DNA of 64,000 bases. Origin: Burkholderiales bacterium (GTDB taxonomy: Bacteria; Pseudomonadota; Gammaproteobacteria; Burkholderiales; Burkholderiaceae_C). Each line of letters starts with the position of its first letter. The first letter of the stretch is position 1. The DNA lies in assembly GCA_016223165.1 (NCBI GenBank), contig JACRPO010000012.1, positions 310,001-374,000 on the forward strand. Reading direction: 5' to 3'. The translations under genes and the position numbers were made by a program. The notes under the pieces are model-generated. The model was not told the origin of the DNA, ran no database searches, and saw only the letters and a program-made list of their open reading frames with translations. This document shows, one piece after another, positions 1 to 8,225 of the stretch.

Positions 1-298
1 TGCCGTCGGGCGCGCCGGCCATCACCGCCGCCAGGTCGGCGAGCGCCAGCGGCGTGTCGAGCGGGTTGACGCGCACCCACAGCTGCTGCCGCGAGCGCTC
101 GGTGCGCGCCTGCAGGCAGGCGCGCACGGTCTCGCGCGCGAGCGGCAGCCGGTCCTTCGCCACCGAGTCCTCGAGGTCGAGGATCAGCGCATCGGCCGCG
201 TTGTCGCGCGACTTGTCCAGCTTGCGCTCGCTGTCGCCGGGCACGAACAGCCACGAGCGCAGCATCGGCGCGACCGCTTCCGCCTCTGGCGCCTTCAT
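1..298 (-). CDS. HpcH/HpaI (CitE-like) CoA-ester lyase, partial
   Basis: Only the N-terminal 99 residues are inside the window; the gene runs off the left edge. Residues from about 12 read LRSWLFVPGDSERKL, followed by an ALILDLEDSV segment, which is the signature start of the CitE / malyl-CoA / citramalyl-CoA lyase family (Mg-dependent TIM barrel cleaving beta-hydroxyacyl-CoA esters). The chosen ATG overlaps the stop of the upstream MaoC gene as ATGA, so the two are probably translationally coupled; an internal Met at residue 12 is an alternative start. With the neighbouring MaoC and CaiB genes, a citramalyl-CoA or methylmalyl-CoA lyase role is inferred, not shown. Confidence 0.85.
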   Translation of the reverse strand, partial: MKAPEAEAVAPMLRSWLFVPGDSERKLDKSRDNAADALILDLEDSVAKDRLPLARETVRACLQARTERSRQQLWVRVNPLDTPLALADLAAVMAGAPDG

Positions 299-747
299 GC
301 CGGCCTCTTGCGCATCAGGCCGGTGCGCACGACGTAGCAGACCTCCTCGTCGCGCTGGTTGTAGCCGATGTGCTCGAAGGTGACGATGCCTTCGTTCGGG
401 CGCGACCTGCTCTCGCGCAGTTCCTTGATGCGCGTGACCACGCGCACCGTGTCGCCGTGGAACACCGGGTGCTTGAAACGGATGTCGGTCATGCCGAGAT
501 TGCCGAGCGTGGTGCCGAGCGTCGTCTCGGCGACCGACACGCCGATCACCAGGCCGAGCGTGAACAGGCTGTTGACGAGGCGCTGCCCGTACATCGTCTG
601 GCGCGCGAATTCCTCGTCGAGGTGCAGCGGCTGCGGGTTGTGCGTCATCGCGCAGAACAGGATGTTGTCCATCTCCGTCACCGTGCGTGTCAGCGCATGG
701 CGGAACTCCATGCCGACCTTGAATTCCTCGTAGTACAGACCTGCCAT
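295..747 (-). CDS. MaoC-family (hotdog) enoyl-CoA hydratase
   Basis: A 150-residue single-hotdog protein of the MaoC dehydratase family, which hydrates or dehydrates enoyl-CoA-type thioesters. The hydratase motif region reads THNPQPLHLDEEFA (about residues 35-48), so the usual catalytic Asp-His pattern is altered at the Asp position, as is common in mesaconyl/itaconyl-type hydratases. It sits 15 bp after the CaiB gene and overlaps the CitE-like lyase by 4 bp, so it belongs to a minus-strand operon of four genes. A hydratase step between CoA activation and C-C cleavage is the natural reading; the substrate is not determined by sequence. Confidence 0.88.
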   Translation of the reverse strand: MAGLYYEEFKVGMEFRHALTRTVTEMDNILFCAMTHNPQPLHLDEEFARQTMYGQRLVNSLFTLGLVIGVSVAETTLGTTLGNLGMTDIRFKHPVFHGDTVRVVTRIKELRESRSRPNEGIVTFEHIGYNQRDEEVCYVVRTGLMRKRPA

Positions 748-762
748 GGGAGGCGCCTTTCG

Positions 763-1977
763 TCAGGTTGCGGGGTCCGGCGCGCACGCCGTCACCCCGC
801 GGGCGACGAGCGAGCGGATGCGCTCGTCGCCGTAGCCGATCTCGCGCAGCACTTCGGCGCTGTGTTCGCCCAGGCGCGGCGCCGGCCGCCCCGGCTGCGG
901 CTGCGTCGCCGACCACGCGCTCGGGTAGGCCATCTCGCGGATGCGGCCTTCGCTCGGATGGTCGACGACCGTGAAGAAGCCGGTGGCACGCAGGTGCTCG
1001 TCGTCGAGCAGCGTCGCGGGCGTGTGCAGCGGCATGGCGGGCACGTCGGCGCTTTCGAACAGCGCGAGCCACTGCGCGGTAGTGCGCGTGCGCATCAGCG
1101 CCGACAGCTCGGCGTAGATGTCGCGGATGTGCTCGCCGCGCGTCGTCATGCTGCACAGGCGCGGGTCGCGCTCGAAGTCGTCCTCGCGCCCGAGCGCGCG
1201 GTAGAAGGCGCGCCAGTGCCGGTCGGTGTAGATCATCGCGCACACGTAGCCGTCGAGCGTGCGGTACGGGCGCCGCTCGGGGTTGAGCATGCGCGCATAG
1301 CCGGCCGGGCCGAGCGGCGGGTCGAAGGTCTCGCCGGCGAGGTGGTCGCCCAGCACGAACGAGGCCATCATCTCGAACATCGGGATGTCGATCTTCTGGC
1401 CCTGGCCGCTGCGGCTGCGGTGGAACAGCGCCGCGTTGATCTGCCCCACGGCCCACAGCGCGACGCCGCGGTCGACGATCGCCGTCGGCGCGTAGGCCGG
1501 CTCGCGCCCGTCGGCCATGTGCGCCAGCCACGGCACGGCGACGGCGCCCTGGATCAGGTCGTCGAATGCCGGCTTGGCCCCGTAAGGGCCCGATTCGGCA
1601 AAGCCGTAGAGCGCCGCGTAGATCAGCGCCGGGTTGTTCGCTGCGGCGCGCTCGTAGCCCATGCCCAGCCGCGCCATCGTGTGCGGGCGCAGGTTGCAGA
1701 CAAACACGTCGGCGCGCGCGACGAGCGCGTCGAGCGCGGACAGCCCTTCGGCCTGCTTGAGGTCGAGCACGACGCTGCGCTTGCCACGGTTGGCGTTCAG
1801 GAAGATCGCCCCCATGCCCGCGTGGCGCAGCGGGCCGACGCCGCGCACGGCGTCGCCTGCGGGCGATTCGACCTTCACGACGTCGGCGCCCATGTCGCCG
1901 AGGATCTGCGTGACGTAGGGCGCCATCAGCATCGTCGAGACATCGACGACGCGGATGCCGGCGAGCGGCCCGGCCAT
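763..1977 (-). CDS. CaiB/BaiF family III CoA-transferase
   Basis: A 404-residue family III CoA-transferase, which moves CoA from one acid to another through an aspartyl anhydride. The N-terminus carries the family pattern GIRVVDVSTMLMAPYVTQIL and the nucleotide-binding DMGADVVKVE, then NRGKRSVVLDL; the probable catalytic Asp lies in the FDDLIQG segment. The start ATG overlaps the stop of the upstream ACAD by one base (TGATG). The C-terminal half (FDPPLGPAGY, RTRTTAQWL) closely resembles the CaiB protein at 41300-42505, so the two are paralogs. In context it would activate the substrate of the lyase/hydratase operon, for example a C5 dicarboxylate. Confidence 0.92.
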   Translation of the reverse strand: MAGPLAGIRVVDVSTMLMAPYVTQILGDMGADVVKVESPAGDAVRGVGPLRHAGMGAIFLNANRGKRSVVLDLKQAEGLSALDALVARADVFVCNLRPHTMARLGMGYERAAANNPALIYAALYGFAESGPYGAKPAFDDLIQGAVAVPWLAHMADGREPAYAPTAIVDRGVALWAVGQINAALFHRSRSGQGQKIDIPMFEMMASFVLGDHLAGETFDPPLGPAGYARMLNPERRPYRTLDGYVCAMIYTDRHWRAFYRALGREDDFERDPRLCSMTTRGEHIRDIYAELSALMRTRTTAQWLALFESADVPAMPLHTPATLLDDEHLRATGFFTVVDHPSEGRIREMAYPSAWSATQPQPGRPAPRLGEHSAEVLREIGYGDERIRSLVARGVTACAPDPAT

Positions 1978-3143
1978 CAGTACGACTTCGGCAGGCCGAG
2001 CACCTTCTCGGCGATGAAGCACAGGATCAGGTGCGGCGTGATCGGGGCGATGCGGTGGATGAGCACCTCGCGCAGGTAGCGCTCGACGTGGAACTCCTTG
2101 GCGTAGCCCATGCCGCCGTGCGTCATCACGGCGTTGGTGCAGGCGGCGAAGGCGGCCTCGCCGGCGAGGAACTTGGCGGCGTTGGCCTGCGCGCCGCATT
2201 CGTCGCCGCGGTCGTAGAGCTGCGCGGCACGGAAGGCCATCAGGTTGGCCGCCTCGAGCTCGGCCCAGCTCTGCGCCAGCGGATGCTGGATCGCCTGGTT
2301 CTGGCCGATCGGGCGGCCGAAGACGACGCGCTGGTTGGCATAGTCGGTGGCCCGCCGCAGCGCCGCGCGACCGAGCCCGACCAGCCCGGCGGCGATCAGG
2401 ATGCGTTCCGGGTTGATGCCGTGCAGCAGGTAGCGGAAGCCCTTGCCCTCCTCGCCGATGCGGTTCTCCACCGGGATCTCGAGGCCGTCGATGAACAGCT
2501 CGTTGGAGTCGACGCACTTGCGGCCCATCTTGTCGATGACGCGCATCTCGACCTTGGAGCGGTCGAGGTCGGCGTAGAACAGGCTCAGGCCGTCGATCGG
2601 GCGCGCGCAGTCCCCCTCGGCGGTGGTGCGCGCGATCAGCAGGATCTTGTTGGCCTGCTGCGCGGTCGAGATCCAGATCTTCTGGCCGTTGACCACATAG
2701 CGGTCGCCGCGGCGCACGGCGCGCGTCTTCAGCCGTGTCGTGTCCAGGCCGGTGTTCGGCTCGGTGACGCCGAAGCAGGCGATGTCCTGGCGCCGGATGA
2801 TCGGTGGCAGCATGCGCCGCTTCTGCTCCTCGGTGCCGAAGCGCACCACCGGATTGAGCCCGAAGATCGCCAGGCTGACCGACGAGACGCCGCCGTTGCC
2901 GGCGCCCGACTGCGAGATCGCCTGCGTGAGGATCGCCGCCTCGGTGATGCCGAGCCCGGAGCCGCCGTATTCGACCGGCATCGCGATGCCCATGTAGCCG
3001 TGGTCGGCGATGGCGCGGCAGAAGTCCTCCGGGAAGCGCCCGTCGCTGTCGCGCTCGAGCCAGTACTGGTCGTCGAAGCCGGCGCACAGCCTGTCGACCC
3101 CTTCGCGGATCTGCCGCTGCTCGGACGTGAAGTCGATGCTCAT
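1977..3143 (-). CDS. acyl-CoA dehydrogenase
   Basis: A 388-residue flavin acyl-CoA dehydrogenase introducing an alpha-beta double bond into an acyl-CoA. Visible family features are GVTEPNTGLDTTRLKTRA for FAD/substrate contact, VNGQKIWISTAQQA, and the C-terminal MTHGGMGYAKEFHVER helix. I chose MSIDFTSEQRQIREG as the start because a GAGG ribosome site precedes it by 8 nt; the reading frame extends further upstream but that part is low-complexity and arginine-rich. It is the first gene of the four-gene minus operon ending in the CitE-like lyase, and faces the TRAP transporter genes across a 146-bp divergent promoter region. Confidence 0.92.
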   Translation of the reverse strand: MSIDFTSEQRQIREGVDRLCAGFDDQYWLERDSDGRFPEDFCRAIADHGYMGIAMPVEYGGSGLGITEAAILTQAISQSGAGNGGVSSVSLAIFGLNPVVRFGTEEQKRRMLPPIIRRQDIACFGVTEPNTGLDTTRLKTRAVRRGDRYVVNGQKIWISTAQQANKILLIARTTAEGDCARPIDGLSLFYADLDRSKVEMRVIDKMGRKCVDSNELFIDGLEIPVENRIGEEGKGFRYLLHGINPERILIAAGLVGLGRAALRRATDYANQRVVFGRPIGQNQAIQHPLAQSWAELEAANLMAFRAAQLYDRGDECGAQANAAKFLAGEAAFAACTNAVMTHGGMGYAKEFHVERYLREVLIHRIAPITPHLILCFIAEKVLGLPKSY

Positions 3144-3184
3144 GGCCGGTGCCTCGGCCGGCCCGCGAGGCCGTCGTCGCGGTT

Positions 3185-3215
3185 CGCATATTCGCACGTC
3201 AGGCGCATATCCGCA
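3185..3215. promoter_or_regulatory. direct repeats in divergent promoter region
   Basis: Two 12-nt direct repeats, CGCATATTCGCA (3185-3196) and CGCATATCCGCA (3204-3215), differ at one base and start 19 bp apart, close to two helical turns. They lie in the 146-bp region between the minus ACAD operon and the plus TRAP operon, so a regulator could control both. No regulator gene is nearby; the operator role is inferred from position and symmetry only. Confidence 0.4.
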
Positions 3216-3240
3216 GTCTAGCCCATTGCCGCGGCGGCGA

Positions 3241-3273
3241 GCGCACGCTAGAGTGCGCCGGCCTGGCGCACTC
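3241..3273 (+). promoter_or_regulatory. alternative hairpins in the leader of the TRAP operon
   Basis: A perfect 9-bp inverted repeat, GAGTGCGCC (3251-3259) and GGCGCACTC (3265-3273) with a 5-nt loop, ends 3 nt before the AAGGAG ribosome site of the dctP gene. An upstream GCGCAC (3241-3246) can also pair with GTGCGC (3253-3258), so two mutually exclusive stems are possible. It could be a protein operator or an RNA structure affecting translation; sequence alone does not decide. Confidence 0.4.
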
Positions 3274-3289
3274 ACCAAGGAGCAGTCTC

Positions 3290-4303
3290 ATGACCGGCTT
3301 CGTTCGACGCATCGTCCTTGCCGCCGTCTGCCTGGCGGTGTCCGGGGGGCTCGCCGCGCAGCCCGCGAGCTGGAAGGCGGGCTTCTTCGGCCCGCCGCGC
3401 TCGCCGACCAAGCCGATCGAGTGGTGGGTGCAGGAGATGACGGCGCGCACCGGCGGCCAGTTCAAGGCCGAACTGGTGTACGGTGAAGCGCTCGCCAAGG
3501 CCACCGAGATCCCCGACTCGCTGCGCGCCGGCGCCTTCGAACTGGGCATGATCTGCACGTCGTACTACCCGGCGAAGTTCCCCCTGTACTCGGTGTTCGA
3601 CCTGCCGTTCCTGGCGGGCGACGACATGACGGCGCTGGCGCGCGCGCAACTCGCGGTCTCGCAGCACCCCGCGGTGGTCGCCGAGTTCAAGCGCTGGAAC
3701 CTGGAGATGCTGCTGCCGCTGCCGCTGCCGCAGTACCAGATCATGGGGCAGAAGCCGCTCGCCAAGGCCGAGGACTTCAAGGGGCTGCGCATCCGCATCT
3801 CCGGCGAGATGGCGCGCCCGATCGAGGAGTTCGGCGCCGTCAAGAGCCTGGTGCCGGCCCCCGAGGTCTATACCTCGCTCGAACGCGGCCTCGTCGACGC
3901 GGTGGCCTTCCCCTCGACCTACGCCTTCTTCTCGTACCGCGTGCACGAGGTCGCGAAGTTCTTCGTCGACAAGATCTCGCTCGGCGCGCAGCCCTGCTTC
4001 TACGCGGTGTCGTCGGCCGCCTGGGCACGCCTGTCGCCGCAGCAGCAGAAGCTCGCGCTCGAACTGCGCGAGGCGGCCATCCCGCGCTTCGCCGAAGCCT
4101 ATGCGCTCGACGACGCGAAGAACAACGAGGCTTTCCGGCAGAAGGGCGTGCAGAAGACCGATTTCCCCGCCGCCGAGCGGGCCAGGCTGGTCGCCACGGC
4201 CGAGAAGCATTGGCAGGCCTGGACCGAAGCCATGGACAAGCGCGGCCTGCCGGGCAAGGAAGTCCTCGAGTTGGCCCGCAAGCACTTGTCGCCCGCCCGG
4301 TGA
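3290..4303 (+). CDS. dctP: TRAP transporter periplasmic binding protein (DctP)
   Basis: A 337-residue DctP-family solute receptor of a TRAP transporter, which captures carboxylates in the periplasm and hands them to the DctQM membrane pair. The start ATG has an AAGGAG site 6-7 nt upstream and opens a signal peptide (RRIVLAAVCLAVSGGLAA). The middle region GLRIRISGEMARPIEEFGA has the conserved Arg that binds substrate carboxylate in this family, followed by PAPEVYTSLERGLVDAVAFP. The stop overlaps the dctQ start (TGATG). It is the first gene of a dctPQM operon divergent from the ACAD/CoA-transferase operon, which suggests uptake of that pathway's acid. Confidence 0.93.
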   Translation: MTGFVRRIVLAAVCLAVSGGLAAQPASWKAGFFGPPRSPTKPIEWWVQEMTARTGGQFKAELVYGEALAKATEIPDSLRAGAFELGMICTSYYPAKFPLYSVFDLPFLAGDDMTALARAQLAVSQHPAVVAEFKRWNLEMLLPLPLPQYQIMGQKPLAKAEDFKGLRIRISGEMARPIEEFGAVKSLVPAPEVYTSLERGLVDAVAFPSTYAFFSYRVHEVAKFFVDKISLGAQPCFYAVSSAAWARLSPQQQKLALELREAAIPRFAEAYALDDAKNNEAFRQKGVQKTDFPAAERARLVATAEKHWQAWTEAMDKRGLPGKEVLELARKHLSPAR

Positions 4304-4803
4304 TGCTCGTCGCGCTGCGCAAAGCCCATGCGGCCCTCGAGACGGGGCTGACCCTGGCCTCCTCGGGCATCCTGTTCCTGCTGATGCTGTACGTCACGGC
4401 CGAGGTGGCGATGCGCTACCTCTTCGGCAGTCCGCTGCGCGGGCACCTGGAAACGACGCAACTGCTCATCGCCCCGGCCGCGCTGCTCGCGCTGGCCTGG
4501 CTGCAGGCGCAACGCGGGCATGTCGGCATGGATCTGGTGGTCGAGCGGCTGTCGCGCCGCGCGCGCGCCGCCGCCGATTGCATCGCACTGACGCTCGCGC
4601 TCGCCACCTTCGCCGTGATCGCCTGGTTCAGCGCAGACGCCACGTGGCTGGCCTGGGACATCGGCGACTCGACGCCGACGGCGCAGTTGCCGACCTGGTG
4701 GTCCAAGGCCGCGGTGCCGCTGGGCTTCGGCCTGCTGTGCCTGCGCCTCGCACTGCAACTCGTGGCCAGCCTCGGCGTCCTCTTCGGCCGCCGCCCCGCC
4801 TGA
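4303..4803 (+). CDS. dctQ: TRAP transporter small permease (DctQ)
   Basis: A 166-residue membrane protein with four hydrophobic segments in the typical DctQ pattern, including LLMLYVTAEVAMRYLFGSP, where the RYLFG-type motif follows the first helix, and RGHVGMDLVVERL between helices. DctQ forms a helical scaffold with the large DctM permease. The ATG overlaps the dctP stop by one base, and the stop is separated from dctM by one base, so the three genes form one tightly packed operon. Confidence 0.9.
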   Translation: MLVALRKAHAALETGLTLASSGILFLLMLYVTAEVAMRYLFGSPLRGHLETTQLLIAPAALLALAWLQAQRGHVGMDLVVERLSRRARAAADCIALTLALATFAVIAWFSADATWLAWDIGDSTPTAQLPTWWSKAAVPLGFGLLCLRLALQLVASLGVLFGRRPA

Positions 4804-4804
4804 C

Positions 4805-6121
4805 ATGGACCCGCTGCACCTTGCCGTGCTCGGCATGGTCGCGGTGCTGGTGTTCGTCGCCCTCGGCATGCCGATCGCGTTCGTCACGGCCACCGTCGGC
4901 CTGGCCGGCCTCGTCGCGATGCGCGGCGTGCTGCCGGCCGGCGTGCTGGCCGCCGGCGTGCCGCACTCCGAGGTGTCGAGCTACACGCTCGTCGTCATCC
5001 CCTTCTTCATCATGATGGGCGCCTTCGCCGGCGCGGCCGGCATCACCGGCGATCTTTACCGCATGGCCAAGGCCTGGGTCGGTCACCTGCCCGGGGGACT
5101 GGCCATCGCCACGACGTGGGGTACCGCGCTGTGGAGCGCGATCTCCGGGTCGAGCACCGCGACCGCCGCCGTGATGGGCAAGATGGCCGTGCCCGAGATG
5201 CTCGCCGCCGGCTACGACCGCCGGCTCGCATCGGGCAGCGTCGCCGCCGGCGCGGCGATGGACGCGCTCATCCCCCCCAGCGTGGTGATGATCGTCTACG
5301 GGCTGCTCGTCGAAGCGCCGATCGGGCCGCTGCTGATCGCCGGCTTCATCCCGGGCCTGATGGAGGCGGCCAGCTTCGCGGTGCTGATCTATGTCATCGG
5401 CGTGCGCCACCCGCAGCTTGCTCCGCCCGCGCCGCGCGCCTCGTGGCCCGAGCGGCGCACGTCCTTCTTTCGCGCCGGCTGCATCGGCTTCATCGCCATC
5501 TTCGCCATCGTCTTCGGCGGCATCTACATGGGGGTGTTCACGCCCACCGAGGCGGGCGGCATCGGGGCCTTCGGCACCTTCCTGATCGCGCTCGGCTTGC
5601 GCCGGCTCGACCGACGCGCGCTCGGCGAAGGCATGCTCGAGACCGCCAGGGTCACGGTGATGATCTTCATGATCATCGTCGGCGTGCTCATCTTCTCGCG
5701 CTTCCTCGCGTTCAGCGGCTTCACGCAGCGCACCACCGAGTTCGTGCTGTCGCTGGGGCTTTCGCCGATGGGCATCCTGATCGGCATGCTCGCCATCTAC
5801 CTGATCCTCGGCTGCTTCCTCGACGCCATCGGCATGATGGCGCTGACGCTGCCGATCTTCGCGCCCATCGTCGAGAAGCTGGGCTTCGACCTGATCTGGT
5901 TCGGCATCCTGGTGGTGAAGATGATCGAGATCGCGCTCATCACCCCGCCGGTGGGGCTGAACGTCTACGTGCTGCGCGGCGCGCTGCCGCAGGTGCCCAC
6001 CGCGGACATCTTCCGCGGCACCCTGCCGTTCCTCGTGGTGCAGTTCGCCAACGTGGCGCTGATCCTCGCCTTCCCGGCCCTGGTGCTGTGGCTGCCGCAG
6101 ACCATGGGGCTGCTGCGCTGA
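4805..6121 (+). CDS. dctM: TRAP transporter large permease (DctM)
   Basis: A 438-residue DctM subunit that carries out Na+- or H+-driven solute transport across the inner membrane. It is hydrophobic throughout, with family segments SGSSTATAAVMGKMAVPEM, IPPSVVMIVYGLLVEAPIG, GVFTPTEAGGIGAFG and ITPPVGLNVYVL. It starts one base after the dctQ stop and ends the operon, converging on the biotin carboxylase gene 93 bp away. Confidence 0.95.
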   Translation: MDPLHLAVLGMVAVLVFVALGMPIAFVTATVGLAGLVAMRGVLPAGVLAAGVPHSEVSSYTLVVIPFFIMMGAFAGAAGITGDLYRMAKAWVGHLPGGLAIATTWGTALWSAISGSSTATAAVMGKMAVPEMLAAGYDRRLASGSVAAGAAMDALIPPSVVMIVYGLLVEAPIGPLLIAGFIPGLMEAASFAVLIYVIGVRHPQLAPPAPRASWPERRTSFFRAGCIGFIAIFAIVFGGIYMGVFTPTEAGGIGAFGTFLIALGLRRLDRRALGEGMLETARVTVMIFMIIVGVLIFSRFLAFSGFTQRTTEFVLSLGLSPMGILIGMLAIYLILGCFLDAIGMMALTLPIFAPIVEKLGFDLIWFGILVVKMIEIALITPPVGLNVYVLRGALPQVPTADIFRGTLPFLVVQFANVALILAFPALVLWLPQTMGLLR

Positions 6122-6214
6122 GCGACCCCTTGTTCGAGCGGGTCCGCACGGCGGCCGGCCGGCATCGAGCACCCGCCTCGCGAGGCCGCCGGCGCGGTGG
6201 CCGGAGGACCGGCG

Positions 6215-8209
6215 CTACTCGGGGGTGACGCTCACCACCACCGCGTTGCGCTCGACCGTCTGGCCGGTCTTGCAGTTCACCGCCGCCACGGTGCCGGCGC
6301 AGTCGGCGGTGATGCGCATCTCCATCTTCATGGACTCGAGGATCGCCACCACCGCGCCCTTCTCGACGCGGTCGCCCGGCGCGACGTTGACTTTCAGGAT
6401 CAGCCCCATCATCGGCGCCTTCACGTCACCGCTGGCTTGCGCCGACGCACTGATGTAGGACAGGTAGGGCACCGCCCTGAGCGCGTGCGTGCCGCGGCCG
6501 TCCTGCACGTAGAGCATGTCGCCGTCGCGGTGCACGCCCACGGTCTCGCGCCGCGCGTCGACGATGGCGAGGAAGCGCCCGTCGTCGCCCGCGGGCGCCA
6601 AGCGCAGGTGCAGCCGCGCATCGTTCACGCCCACCAGCAGGCTGCCGTCGCGGGCCAGCGGGCCGAAGCGGATCTCGGCGCTCACGCCGTCGGAGGCCTC
6701 GACGTGCAGGCTCGGGATCGGCGCCAGGCCGTCGTCGCCTGCGGAAAGCTGCCAGCCGCTGCCGCCCCAGCCCGACCACAGGCTGCGCGCGTCGGCCGCG
6801 CGCTGGCTGCGCAGCCAGTGCAGCGCGGCGATAGCCAGCGTGCGCTCGTCGTGCTGCGCCTTGCCGAGCGCCCAGCCTTCGATCTGCTCGTCGATCAGCC
6901 GCGTGTGGAAGGTGGCCTTGCGCGTCTCGGGCAGGTCGATCAGACGCTGCAGGAAGCCGATGTTGCTGGTGACGCCGAACACCGCCGTGTCGTCGAGCGC
7001 GCGCTCGAGCCGGTCGAGCGCCTCGTCGCGCGTCGGCGCGTGCGTGATCAGCTTGGCCAGCATCGAGTCGTAGTACGGCGTGACCTCGCTGCCCGACTCG
7101 ACGCCGGTCTCCACGCGCACGCCGGCGCGCGGGAAGCGCACCTGCGAGAGCCGGCCGGTGGAGGGCAGGAAGTTCGCCGCCGGATCCTCGGCGCAGATGC
7201 GCGCCTCGACCGCATGGCCGCTGATGCGCACGTCGTCCTGTGCCAGCGGCAGTCCCTCGCCGGAGGTGATGCGCATCATCAATTCGACGATATCGAGCCC
7301 GGTGATCGCTTCGGTGACGGGGTGCTCGACCTGCAGCCGCGGGTTGACCTCGAGGAAGTGGTAGTCCTTCTCGCCGACGATGAACTCGACCGTACCGACG
7401 CCGCGGTATGCGAGCCGCTCGCCCAGCCGCACCGCGTCGGCCGCCATGCGCTCGCGCATCGCCGCGCTCAGGTTGGCCGCCGGCGCCTCCTCGATCACCT
7501 TCTGGTGGCGGCGCTGCAGAGTGCATTCGCGCTCGAACAGGTGGATGACCTTGCCGCGGCCGTCACCGGCGATCTGGATCTCGACGTGGCGCCCGCGCCG
7601 GATCAGCTTCTCGACGATCAGCCCGGCATCGCCGAAGGCGTTCTTCGCCTCGCGCATGGCCGACTCGATCTCCTGCTCCAGGCCGTCGAGCACCTCGATA
7701 CCGCGCATGCCCTTGCCGCCGCCGCCCGCCGCGGCCTTGAGCATCACCGGCAGGCCGATGCGGCGCACGGTGGCGGCGATCTCCGCCGGATCCGTGCTGG
7801 GCGACTGGCTGCCGGGCACGATCGGCACGCCGGCGGCGTCGGCCTCGCGCTTGGCCGCGGCCTTGTCGCCGAGCCGCTCGATGACCTCGGGCGTCGGGCC
7901 GATGAAGACCAGCCCCGCCGCCTCGACCGCGCGCGCGAAGGCGGCGTTCTCGGCAAGGAAACCGAAGCCGGGGTGGATGGCTTGCGCGCCGACCGACTTC
8001 GCCGCCGCGATCACCGCGTCGATGCGCAGATAACTCTCGGACGCGGCCGCGCCGCCGATCTCGACCGACTCGCCGATCTCGCGCACATGCAGCGCATCGC
8101 GGTCGGCGGCGGAATGCACGCCCGCGGCGGCCACCCCGAGGCGCCGGCACGTGCGCACGATGCGACAGGCGATCTCGCCGCGGTTGGCAATCAGGATCTT
8201 GTCGAACAC
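6215..8209 (-). CDS. acyl-CoA carboxylase alpha subunit (biotin carboxylase + biotin carrier)
   Basis: A 664-residue alpha subunit of the propionyl-/methylcrotonyl-CoA carboxylase type. It carboxylates its own biotin with ATP and bicarbonate and swings it to a carboxyltransferase. The N-terminus FDKILIANRGEIACRI, the ATP-grasp glycine loop AAGGGGKGMRG and the EVNPRLQVEHPVTE segment mark biotin carboxylase; the C-terminal carrier domain has ESMKMEM with the biotinylated Lys near residue 628. It lies 16 bp after the minus-strand carboxyltransferase in the same operon. It is the only biotin-bearing subunit in the window, so it probably also serves the plus-strand carboxyltransferase paralogs. 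Confidence 0.95.
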   Translation of the reverse strand: MFDKILIANRGEIACRIVRTCRRLGVAAAGVHSAADRDALHVREIGESVEIGGAAASESYLRIDAVIAAAKSVGAQAIHPGFGFLAENAAFARAVEAAGLVFIGPTPEVIERLGDKAAAKREADAAGVPIVPGSQSPSTDPAEIAATVRRIGLPVMLKAAAGGGGKGMRGIEVLDGLEQEIESAMREAKNAFGDAGLIVEKLIRRGRHVEIQIAGDGRGKVIHLFERECTLQRRHQKVIEEAPAANLSAAMRERMAADAVRLGERLAYRGVGTVEFIVGEKDYHFLEVNPRLQVEHPVTEAITGLDIVELMMRITSGEGLPLAQDDVRISGHAVEARICAEDPAANFLPSTGRLSQVRFPRAGVRVETGVESGSEVTPYYDSMLAKLITHAPTRDEALDRLERALDDTAVFGVTSNIGFLQRLIDLPETRKATFHTRLIDEQIEGWALGKAQHDERTLAIAALHWLRSQRAADARSLWSGWGGSGWQLSAGDDGLAPIPSLHVEASDGVSAEIRFGPLARDGSLLVGVNDARLHLRLAPAGDDGRFLAIVDARRETVGVHRDGDMLYVQDGRGTHALRAVPYLSYISASAQASGDVKAPMMGLILKVNVAPGDRVEKGAVVAILESMKMEMRITADCAGTVAAVNCKTGQTVERNAVVVSVTPE

Positions 8210-8225
8210 GCTGCTTGCCCCCGGC

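Noticed and set aside
370..2079. A 569-residue plus-strand open frame opposite the MaoC and CaiB genes.
   Set aside because: It is antisense to well-supported genes and has the Arg/His/Asp-rich composition typical of shadow frames in GC-rich DNA.
763..3189. A fused frame joining CaiB to an upstream 400-residue extension.
   Set aside because: The extension is an out-of-frame shadow of the ACAD gene; CaiB starts at 1977 by TGATG coupling.
4628..6172. A 514-residue minus-strand frame opposite dctM.
   Set aside because: Extremely Asp/His/Arg-rich, no domain, and the plus strand carries an unambiguous TRAP permease.
6149..6191. A possible bidirectional terminator between convergent dctM and the carboxylase alpha gene (arms CGGCGGCC and GGCCGCCG).
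   Set aside because: The loop is 27 nt, there is no T-rich run, and such GC pairing is expected by chance in this composition.
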